Source: an uncultured Sphingomonas sp. (lineage in GTDB: Bacteria; Pseudomonadota; Alphaproteobacteria; Sphingomonadales; Sphingomonadaceae). From it: DNA of 64,000 nucleotides. Location of the stretch: NCBI RefSeq assembly GCF_913776855.1, contig NZ_CAJYQD010000028.1:1-64000 (forward strand), read 5' to 3'. Made by a program: the position numbers and the translations under genes. The notes below the pieces were generated by a model. It worked only from the letters and a program-made list of their open reading frames with translations, had not been told where the DNA came from and ran no database searches. Positions 47,201 to 54,762 of the stretch are shown here, one piece after another; the stretch's first letter is position 1; each line of letters begins with the position of its first letter.

Positions 47201-50200
47201 TGACGCTGACGGGTAATATGGTCCGCTTCGGCAATGCGCGCGCGGCGAGCCTGTCGGCGATCGCTGCAGGCGGTGGGATCAGCGGCGGCACGATCGACAC
47301 CAGCGGCAACGTCCAGGCGCAGGCGGCAAGCGGCGCGCTGACCTTGGGGCGGGTCACGACGACGCAGGGCGATGTCGCGCTTGCCGCGCTGGGGCCGGTG
47401 TTCGTGCAGGGCGTGGCGTCCGCCGGAACGGCGTCGGTGATCGGGACCGGGGCGGGCAACGATGTGTCGGTGGCCGATGGCGTCGCTGCGAACGGTGCGG
47501 TGACGGTGCGATCGGGCCGCGATATCCGCACGCCGTTCGTGCGCAGCGCGACGGGTGCGCTGACGGTGGCCGCGCCCATTGGGCGGCTGGCGGGTTTCGT
47601 CGCTGGAAGCGGCACCAGCCTGTCGGCCGGGGCGGGGCAGCCCTTTTCGCTGACGGTCGGCACCGATGCGGTGTTGGGCGATGTGGTCGGCGGCAATATC
47701 GCGATCACCGCGACCGCGATCACCGCCAACCGGATCGATGGCGGCGCGCTGCCCGTCGCGTTGAAGGCGACCGCGGGCGACCTGACCGTGACCGGGCCGG
47801 TTACGGGGAGCGAGGTGTCGCTGACGGCGGCGGGACGCGCGCTGCTCGGATCGGTAACGGCATCGGGCGCGGTCACGCTGGGGGGCGCGCAGGGCCTGTC
47901 GTTCGGGCGGGTGTCGGGGGCTTCGATCACTGCGACCGGCGGCACGATCAACGGGACGTCGCTGACATCGGCCGGCGCGATCACGCTGCGCGGTGCCGAT
48001 GTGACGCTCGACCGGATCGATGCCGCGACGCTGACCGCGGAGGCATCGGGCGCGCTGGGGATCGGGACGGTGCAGGTGACCGGGGATGCCACCCTGACCG
48101 GCGCGGCGGGCAGTTTCGGCGAGGTGACCGCCGGTGGTGCGCTCGGCATCACGACGACCGGCGCGTTGCAATTCGGCAGATTGTCGGGACGCACCGTGAC
48201 GGCGACGGCGCAGGGCGGTGCATTGACCGGCACGGCGGTGGTCGGAACCGGTGACTTGACATTGGGCGGGCAGTCGATCGACCTTCAATCGGTCGAGAGT
48301 GGTGGGGCGCTTCTCGCCACGGCTGCGGCTGCGCTGACGATCGGTTCCGTGCAGGCAGCGGGGAATGCGGCGCTCACCGCCGGGACGAACGGGACGCTGG
48401 GTACGGTTTCGACCGGCGGAAGCCTTGATGTGGCTGCGGGGGCCTTGCGCTTCGACCGGTTGTCGGGGCGGAGCGTGACCGCGACGGCAAGGGGCGGTGC
48501 GCTGATCGGGACGACGGTGGTCGCGAGCGGCGATACCACGCTGGGTGGCCAATCGATCGATGTCGGATCCGCGACGGGTGGCGGGTCGCTGGTGGCCGAT
48601 GCGACCGGTGGCACGCTGCGGCTCGGCTCGGTCGGCATGGGTGGCAATGTCACGGTCCGCGCGAGCGGTGCGGCGACGCTGGCGGGGCCGGTACGCGCGG
48701 GTGGCGCCTATCGCGTCACGGCGGGCTCGATCGCGCTCGACGGTGATCAGCAGGCCGGGGGCGAGGTCCGCTTGGTCGCGACCGGCGGAACGATCGGCGG
48801 TACGTCGGCGCTTACGCTGGCAAGCGGTACGGCGGCGGGGACGGCGAGCGGTGCGGCGCCGATGGTGCTGGATGCCACCGGAGGCATCGACCTGTCGGGG
48901 GCGACGTTGCGCGCCGGAGCAGGGTCTGCGCTGGCGGTGCGCGCCGGGCGGGGGCAGGCGATCCGGCTGGGATCGGTCGACGCGGGTTCGCTGGGCGGGT
49001 TCGATGGAAGTGCGCCGGTCGATCGGCTGACGCACGATGCCAGCGTGACGACCGGCAAGCTGAACGTCGGGCGAGTGGCGGTGACGCTGACCGCAGGTGA
49101 TCTGATCACCGGGCAAGTGACGGCGAGCGGCCCGGTGTCGCTGATCGCCACCGGCGGGTCGGTGCGTGCGGGTGACCTGAGCGCGGGTACGCTGGAGGCC
49201 CGCGCCGGATCGACGCTGGCGCTGGGCACGGTGACGGTCGGCGGGGCCGCGACGCTGGAGGCAGGCAACATCGACCTGCGGTCGCTGACGGCGCAGGCGC
49301 TGACGATCCGGACGGCCGGAACGCTGGGCGATACGGGCGGTGGCGCGACGGCGCTGCGGACGACCGGCGGCGACCTGACGGTGGAGGCCGGCACGGCGCG
49401 GCTTGCCAGCGTCGAATCGGCCGGGTCGGCGACGCTGCGCGGGACGTCGATCGAGGTGCGGGAGCGGCTGGCAGCGGCGCGCGCATTGCTGGTCGAGGCG
49501 CGGTCGGCGCTGACGCTGCAGAATGCGGCGGCGGGCAGCGACCTGTCGCTCACCGCGACGGGCGCGGTGAATGCGGGCGATGTGACGGCCGGTGGTACGC
49601 TGTCGGTCGACGGTGCGGGCGTCACGCTGGGCGCGGCGCGGGCCGGTGGTGCCATGAAGGTCACGAGCGGCGCGGGACTGTCGCTGGGATCGGGCAGCGC
49701 GAACGGGATCACGCTGGATGCGGCGGGACTGGTGCGCGCGGGTGCGCTGACCGGTGGACCGTCGGTGTCGATCCGCGGCGCCGATGCCGAATTGTCGGGC
49801 GCGGTCCAGGGATCGAGCGTGCGCTTCGCCACGCGCGATCCGGCGACTACGGCGCTGCGGATCGGCGACGGCACGCGCAGCGACGGTTTCCGGTTGTCGG
49901 CGGCGGAGGTCGCGCGGGTCGCGGCGGATACGGTGACGTTCGATAGTGGTGCCGGCGCGATGGAGGTCGGCACCATGGCGCTGGCGCCGGGCGTCGGCCG
50001 GTCGGTAGAGATGCTGTCCACCGGCGACATCCGCGTGACGGGACAGGTGAGCGCCACCGGCAGCGGGCGCAGCATCCGCATCGGTGGCGACGGTACGACC
50101 GGCAATGCCGCGACCATCCACCTGATCGCGACCAGCGATGCGGGCGGGCGGTTGCTGCTGGGCGACAACGACCTCGACCTGCGGGGCAACCGGATCGCAG

Positions 50201-50874
50201 CGGGGCTGACGACCGGGTTCCTCGATACGTTGCAGCCGGGCGATGCCGGGCGGGCGCAGGCACAGGCGCTGATCGGCAATCCCAATTCGGCGTTGTACAA
50301 CACGCAGCTGGGGGGCGGATTCTTCGCACCTGACGCGACGACGATGATCGCGGCACGGTCGATGAGCGTCCGGTTCGGCGATTATGCGCTGTTCCAGAAT
50401 ACGGCGGTGCCGGGTCGATCGTCGGGCGTCGTCGTCGGGTCGCTGGCGGCACCGGTCACCCCGGCGCTGCGCATCGCGACCTTCGGAACGCCATCGGCGG
50501 CAAGCTTCGCCTTTTTCGGCGACATCAACGGGATCACCGGCGCGGGCGCGGCGTTGCTCGGCAACCCGGTCATCGATATCCAGCCCGCGCTGCTGCCCAA
50601 CAGCCGGATCAACGGCTGTCTGGCCGGATCGGGCGCGGGGTGCCTGACGACGATCGTCATCCAGCCGACGCTGCAGGTGTTCGACTGGGACAGCCAGGCG
50701 GTGTTCGGCATCCTGCAGGACGTATCGCTGCCCTTTACCCCGATCATCGGCGGCAACAACGAAGCGTTGCTGAGCGGGCTGCCCGCGCTGGCGCCCGAAA
50801 CGCCCGCCGATGCCGCCGCGTCCGCCCCGACCGTCGCCGCCCCCATTGTCCCGGTGCAGGAGCCGAAGCCTTGA
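44212..50874 (+). CDS. Filamentous-haemagglutinin-type TpsA exoprotein (2220 aa)
   Basis: Signal peptide; TPS domain (WNGFNIPEGKEIDFTDGR...NVAVWVHNANGILVGSKAAFNTGSLVLTT); long G/A/T-rich beta-helix repeats; directly follows TpsB. Confidence 0.95.
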   Translation: MPVAATARRLRVVLALTTACGALYPAVATAQSVEVRLPTKDDVKDIRTDGFKPDFRGSGDKLRIDLNARNTVIDWNGFNIPEGKEIDFTDGRLLGGVRGDIAVLNRDVSTKPSQLLGKLSSDPNVAVWVHNANGILVGSKAAFNTGSLVLTTLDISPEDFVSAGNSYRLQGSADSQAAITVQQGAKLRVDGSTRGLVMLAPKIDAQGEFVAEGQDVAFVTASDVTLDYRSGSPLSVTLNRGSAVAGTSQYVRGTVAGNNAIFALASQDTLTDSLLQVSAAVTTASTGSRGIVLSAGKPVTAVSGVTVAGDAAATGGVVRLLVDGALTTNNRDADITAGASGAVTFGGTVQTRDALTIASGGALNVAGNVTAGGDVLLSGRGVTLGATDPVTQRAGGQFRVSSTDGDIVGIGAVTLRSGDTGDDGLLLETLGSSAGNIALGNRSRLIAGDDRRGGLTLSRRDGANTIDIGSVDARALRGAVGSGAISTGDVNLREALSIGGASVVSGDLASDRAIEVRGSGAVTTGGIASGAGATVVAGGVLSVGGDVVATDAVSLRGASVTLDGAVLRSGGAIDVTALSGGITGSRALAIQSSSSQRSDVVKLQAAGAQGIVLADGSSITGGSNRALDVRIFTAADAPVTLGDVTARSLGTIAALDGDTSTGGAFRSAGSLRFGRLDLVDGFTAESTGGDLSVGRISVSGALQGIDLRAGGTLSVQNDISASGAVTLASGTALTLGAIESRDRAVTLTSGGALRAGRLTGATGVAASGTGVTLGEVRGGSGAVALSATSGDLSLASAAGRSVTLTAGGGIGVSGTLTADAGAIDLSAVRGIAVGGAVRSTGGGVGIGSTGGTVAVTGGLASDGAATLSGTAITLGGTQTARGAYRATASAGGITRSGTGLSIRADSDASGGEGVTLGATGGAIDLADSRIDAGGTVGLITDGQGIVVGAVRAAGLVATGASAAGAGIRTGDLSVGGPVTLRAAGDVATGAITTDGAVTLTGNMVRFGNARAASLSAIAAGGGISGGTIDTSGNVQAQAASGALTLGRVTTTQGDVALAALGPVFVQGVASAGTASVIGTGAGNDVSVADGVAANGAVTVRSGRDIRTPFVRSATGALTVAAPIGRLAGFVAGSGTSLSAGAGQPFSLTVGTDAVLGDVVGGNIAITATAITANRIDGGALPVALKATAGDLTVTGPVTGSEVSLTAAGRALLGSVTASGAVTLGGAQGLSFGRVSGASITATGGTINGTSLTSAGAITLRGADVTLDRIDAATLTAEASGALGIGTVQVTGDATLTGAAGSFGEVTAGGALGITTTGALQFGRLSGRTVTATAQGGALTGTAVVGTGDLTLGGQSIDLQSVESGGALLATAAAALTIGSVQAAGNAALTAGTNGTLGTVSTGGSLDVAAGALRFDRLSGRSVTATARGGALIGTTVVASGDTTLGGQSIDVGSATGGGSLVADATGGTLRLGSVGMGGNVTVRASGAATLAGPVRAGGAYRVTAGSIALDGDQQAGGEVRLVATGGTIGGTSALTLASGTAAGTASGAAPMVLDATGGIDLSGATLRAGAGSALAVRAGRGQAIRLGSVDAGSLGGFDGSAPVDRLTHDASVTTGKLNVGRVAVTLTAGDLITGQVTASGPVSLIATGGSVRAGDLSAGTLEARAGSTLALGTVTVGGAATLEAGNIDLRSLTAQALTIRTAGTLGDTGGGATALRTTGGDLTVEAGTARLASVESAGSATLRGTSIEVRERLAAARALLVEARSALTLQNAAAGSDLSLTATGAVNAGDVTAGGTLSVDGAGVTLGAARAGGAMKVTSGAGLSLGSGSANGITLDAAGLVRAGALTGGPSVSIRGADAELSGAVQGSSVRFATRDPATTALRIGDGTRSDGFRLSAAEVARVAADTVTFDSGAGAMEVGTMALAPGVGRSVEMLSTGDIRVTGQVSATGSGRSIRIGGDGTTGNAATIHLIATSDAGGRLLLGDNDLDLRGNRIAAGLTTGFLDTLQPGDAGRAQAQALIGNPNSALYNTQLGGGFFAPDATTMIAARSMSVRFGDYALFQNTAVPGRSSGVVVGSLAAPVTPALRIATFGTPSAASFAFFGDINGITGAGAALLGNPVIDIQPALLPNSRINGCLAGSGAGCLTTIVIQPTLQVFDWDSQAVFGILQDVSLPFTPIIGGNNEALLSGLPALAPETPADAAASAPTVAAPIVPVQEPKP
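47896..48726 (+). repeat. Tandem 90-93 aa repeats within tpsA (3 units)
   Basis: Units begin LSFGRVSG (47896), LQFGRLSG (48166), LRFDRLSG (48445); spacing 270 and 279 nt. Confidence 0.75.
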
Positions 50875-53800
50875 TCCCCAGCCGTATCGTCCCGTTGCTG
50901 TCGGGTGTCGCCGCCGCCGTGCTGGCCGGCTGCACCGCAACGCCGCCCGCACGGCTCGACAGCTTCAACCTGGGGAGTAACGCGGCGGGTGAGCGCTGTT
51001 CGGCGGCGCGCAACTGGGGCGATGCGGCGACGCCCGACCCGTTTTCGCGTGCCTATGCCATCACCTGCTCGAGCGTCGCGGCCAGCCGCCCGTTGGGCAG
51101 TGTCCGGATCGTGCCGGCCGAACCGGCGCCGGTGGCGGCGGTCGAGGCGCAGTTCGATTGTGCCGAGCGACGCGACGTGACGATCGCGGGCACGCCGGGG
51201 AGCGCCGCGCGCTGTTTCGACAAGCAGACCGGGCTGGAATCGGTGCGGCTGGACCTGACCCGTGGGCAGCGGCGCTATGTCGCGGCGGGGACGCCCGCAA
51301 TCCTGCCACAGGTCGAAGAAGCGCTGACCATCGCTGCCGGCCTGCGCCGCCCGGCGGTCGCCGCAACCTACGTCGCGACCGCCAGCGTCGATGCCGCGAC
51401 CCTGCCGCCGCGCGCCGGCAGCCTGGCGACCGATACGCCGCCGGTGGCACAGGCGACCGCCAGCGCCGCGCTGACGCAGGGGATCGCGCTCAATCACAAG
51501 GGGCTGCATGTCGAGGCGTCGCGCGTGCTGAACGACGCGCTGACCCGGCTGGCCCCCGACGCGCCGCCCGCGCTGAAGGCCGAATTGCTGCTGGAGGCCG
51601 GGCTGGCCGATTCCAACATCCGCTTTCCCGATGCCGCCGGCCAGCATTTCGAAGCGGCCCGCGCGATCTTTGTCGACGTACCGGCGACGCGGACGCCGTT
51701 CCTGCTGCGCAAGCTGGATACCTATCGCGCGCTCGACGCGATCAACCGGGGCGCGTTCATCGAGGCGCTGGCGACGCTGGACCGCACCGGCGGGATGCCC
51801 GGTGCGACCGACCGCCCGCTGCAGGATGCCGCGACACTGGTCGCGTTGAACCAGCCGGCGGCGGGCGATCGCGGGATGCCCGCGCTGGCCGATACCGCGC
51901 AGCTGTCGCGGCTGGTGCTGGATGCGCAGGGGCATTATGCGCGCAGCATCGCGTTGCTGGGCCAAGGCGACCGCGCGCGGGCGCTGAGCGAGATCGATGC
52001 GGCGGCGGCGATCTATCGCCCGCTCACCAACGAGCGGCTGGACCAGACGCAGCTGTTCTGGCTGGGTGCGCGGATCGCGCGGCAACAAGGGCGGTTGCGG
52101 GCGCAGGCGGGCGATTATCGCGCCGCGCTGGACCATTATACCACCACGGTCGACCTGCTGCGGCGCGGATCGGTGGCCAATGCGGGGACGGGCAGCGAAC
52201 CGGCGATCGCCGAGGCCGAGCTGGAACGCGCGGCGGTCTATGCCCGCGCCGGTGCCTCGCGCAGCGACGCGCGGGCGGCGTTTCGGGACGCGGTGGATGC
52301 GGTGATCGCTTCGGGCGGCACGGCGCCCAGCGGTGCGATCGGCATGGAGGATTATCTCGACCTGCTGGTCGCCGAATCCGCCCGGCCGACCGCCGACACC
52401 TACGACCTGTTCTTTCGTGCGGTGCAGGCGACCGGCGAACCGGCGGTCGCGCGGCAGATTACCGAATTGCGCAACGTCGTCACCGCCGATCCGGTGGTGG
52501 GCGCTGCGGTGCGCGAACGGTCCGATCTGGAGCGTGAACTGACCCGGCTGCGCTATGCGTTGTCGAGCGGTGGGGATGGGGCACCGGGCAGTTCGACCGC
52601 CGAGCTGAACCGCGCCCGCGAAACGGCGGAGAACCGGTTGCTGGCGGTCGATGCGCAGCTGGCGGCCGATCCACGCTATCGCACGCTGGATGAAAGCCCG
52701 GCGACGCTGGCCGAACTGCGCACGGCATTGAAGCCGGGCGAAACGTTCCTGAAGCTCGTCACGCTCAACCGCCGCATCTATGGCATGGTGGTGACCGCCG
52801 ACCGGACCTATCTGTACCAGGTTGCGGAGAGCGAAGCGGCCCGCGGGGCCGTGCTGCAACTGGGCGAGCAGCTGCGCGCGTCGATCGACGGCGATCTTGC
52901 GCTGGGTAAACTGGTGCCGTTCGACGAGGCGCGGGCCTATACGCTGTACCGGTTGGTGAGCGGGCCGGCGGCACCGGTGCTGGCGGCGTCGCGGGCGATC
53001 GTGGTCGATCCGTCCGGGCCGTTGCAGCAGCTGCCGGTGGGGGTGCTGGTCACGCGCTATACGCCCGAGGCGCCCGACGCAGCCAAGCGCGATCCGTTTG
53101 ATTTCTCGCGCACGTCGTTCCTCGCGGCGACCGCATCGATTTCTACCGCCCTGTCGCCGCGATCGTTCCTGGTGTCGCGCACGCTGCCTGCGTCGCGTGC
53201 GCAGCGGGCGTTTCTGGGCTTTGGGCAGAACCAGCCGGGATCGCCGGTGCCGCTGCCCAATTCACCGGGTGAAATCCGCGTCGGCTTTGGCTGCATGGTC
53301 GCGGCCGACCGGCTGGGCACGATCGCCCGGTCGCTCAAACCCATCGACGGACGCGAGCTGAACATCGCCGCCGGGGCGCTGGGCACGCGCGATGCGCAGT
53401 TCGTCACCGGCGCCGCGTTCAGCGACACCGGGGTGGAGGGGCGCAGCGATCTCGACCAGTATGAGGTCGTACATTTCGCCACCCACGGCATTGAGGAGGG
53501 GCTGTGGGGCTGTTCCAAGTCGCCGCCCGCGCTGGTCACGTCGTTCGGGCAACCGGGGTCGGACGGGCTGCTCGACTTTTCCGAAATCGCCAAGCTGAAG
53601 TTCGACGCGAACCTGGTCGTGCTGTCGGCGTGCGACACGGCGGCGGGCGTGCGGGGCGAAGCGCTGCGCCGCGCCATCGGGCAGGAGGGGCCGGGATCGA
53701 CGCTGGAGGGGCTGGTCCGCGCGTTCCTGACCGCGAATGCGCGATCGGTCCTCGCCACCTATTGGCAGGTGTCGGCCGAACGGGAGAGTACCGAGTTCAT

Positions 53801-53984
53801 GCGCAGCTTCTATGGCGAGGCGCGCACCCACAGCATCGGCGAGGCATTGCAGCGGGCGCAGCGGTCGCTGATCGCGCAGCCGCAATATTCGCATCCGTTC
53901 TACTGGGGTCCGTATTTCCTGGTCGGTGACAGTGCCAAGTCGATGCTGAGCGGCGGGGCAGGCGCGCGGGTCGCGGCGCGCTGA
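50871..53984 (+). CDS. CHAT-domain (caspase-like) protease with lipoprotein signal
   Basis: MIPSRIVPLLSGVAAAVLAGC lipobox; helical middle region; CHAT motifs VVHFATHG (H872) and LVVLSACDTAAG (C921); TTGA overlap with tpsA. Confidence 0.92.
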   Translation: MIPSRIVPLLSGVAAAVLAGCTATPPARLDSFNLGSNAAGERCSAARNWGDAATPDPFSRAYAITCSSVAASRPLGSVRIVPAEPAPVAAVEAQFDCAERRDVTIAGTPGSAARCFDKQTGLESVRLDLTRGQRRYVAAGTPAILPQVEEALTIAAGLRRPAVAATYVATASVDAATLPPRAGSLATDTPPVAQATASAALTQGIALNHKGLHVEASRVLNDALTRLAPDAPPALKAELLLEAGLADSNIRFPDAAGQHFEAARAIFVDVPATRTPFLLRKLDTYRALDAINRGAFIEALATLDRTGGMPGATDRPLQDAATLVALNQPAAGDRGMPALADTAQLSRLVLDAQGHYARSIALLGQGDRARALSEIDAAAAIYRPLTNERLDQTQLFWLGARIARQQGRLRAQAGDYRAALDHYTTTVDLLRRGSVANAGTGSEPAIAEAELERAAVYARAGASRSDARAAFRDAVDAVIASGGTAPSGAIGMEDYLDLLVAESARPTADTYDLFFRAVQATGEPAVARQITELRNVVTADPVVGAAVRERSDLERELTRLRYALSSGGDGAPGSSTAELNRARETAENRLLAVDAQLAADPRYRTLDESPATLAELRTALKPGETFLKLVTLNRRIYGMVVTADRTYLYQVAESEAARGAVLQLGEQLRASIDGDLALGKLVPFDEARAYTLYRLVSGPAAPVLAASRAIVVDPSGPLQQLPVGVLVTRYTPEAPDAAKRDPFDFSRTSFLAATASISTALSPRSFLVSRTLPASRAQRAFLGFGQNQPGSPVPLPNSPGEIRVGFGCMVAADRLGTIARSLKPIDGRELNIAAGALGTRDAQFVTGAAFSDTGVEGRSDLDQYEVVHFATHGIEEGLWGCSKSPPALVTSFGQPGSDGLLDFSEIAKLKFDANLVVLSACDTAAGVRGEALRRAIGQEGPGSTLEGLVRAFLTANARSVLATYWQVSAERESTEFMRSFYGEARTHSIGEALQRAQRSLIAQPQYSHPFYWGPYFLVGDSAKSMLSGGAGARVAAR

Positions 53985-53986
53985 TC

Positions 53987-54760
53987 GTGCGGGCGCGGGC
54001 GATCGCGCTGGCCGGTGCCGGGGTGCTGGCGACTTGGGCGTGCCTGTGGGGCGTGGCGCCGTTCGCCGACCATCTGGTGCGGGGCGCTTCGCCGATCGTG
54101 GCGGAGGCCGGGTTCGGCGCGATCGTCTTTGGTACGATTTTAGTGCTGGCATGGGGATTGGGCCGGGTTGCCGGCGTTTCGTGGCGCTGGGCCGGGTTTT
54201 CGCGAGGGGCGGCGATCGGGCTGGGGGCACTGCTGCTGGCGATCGGTTACTGTGCGCTGGCGGGTACGTTGACGACGGGGGCGGGGTCGACGGTATCGCT
54301 CGCGCTGCCGCTGGGCGCGCTGGTCATATTGTTGCAGGTAGTGGCGGAAGAGGCGATGTTTCGCGGCGTCGTCCAGCCCCTGCTGGTACGTGGCGTCGGG
54401 GCGGGGGCGGCGGTGCCGCTGACGGCGGCGTCGTTCGCCGCGCTGCACGGCGTTCTGGGCGGGCTGGAGCCGGTGATGCTCGCCAATATGCTGCTGGGGG
54501 GTGTGCTGTTCGGTCTGCTGGCGCTGACCCGCGGGGTCGGTGCGGCGATCGGCGCGCATTTCGCGTGGAATGCGTTCGAACAGCTGGGCGTCGGATTGGA
54601 CCCCAACCCTGGTCACGGCGCGTTCGGGGCGATGATCGACCTCGACCTGCGGGGGGCGCCGCTATGGGGCGGATCGGTGGCAGGGCTGAACGGCAGTATC
54701 GCGATGGGCATTGCCGTGGTGGTGGCGATCCTGTTCGTCCTGTGGCGGCGGCCGGCGTGA
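53987..54760 (+). CDS. CPBP (Abi-type) intramembrane metalloprotease
   Basis: EEAMFRG (EExxxR), FAALHGVLGG and HFAWNAFE motifs; multiple TMs; GTG start 53987. Confidence 0.9.
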   Translation: MRARAIALAGAGVLATWACLWGVAPFADHLVRGASPIVAEAGFGAIVFGTILVLAWGLGRVAGVSWRWAGFSRGAAIGLGALLLAIGYCALAGTLTTGAGSTVSLALPLGALVILLQVVAEEAMFRGVVQPLLVRGVGAGAAVPLTAASFAALHGVLGGLEPVMLANMLLGGVLFGLLALTRGVGAAIGAHFAWNAFEQLGVGLDPNPGHGAFGAMIDLDLRGAPLWGGSVAGLNGSIAMGIAVVVAILFVLWRRPA

Positions 54761-54762
54761 CG

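Noticed and set aside
44212-50874. CdiA-type contact-dependent inhibition toxin
   Set aside because: No VENN-like boundary, no toxin C-terminus, no cdiI-like ORF; downstream gene is a CHAT lipoprotein.
44278-50952. 2224-aa minus-strand ORF antisense to tpsA (and 1113-aa ORF 44892-48233)
   Set aside because: Low-complexity R/Q/A/P-rich translation produced by high-GC codon bias of the repetitive tpsA; plus-strand protein has a clear signal peptide and TPS domain.
50382-52859. 825-aa minus-strand ORF opposite the CHAT gene
   Set aside because: Arg/Gln-rich shadow ORF; CHAT frame has catalytic motifs and a lipobox.
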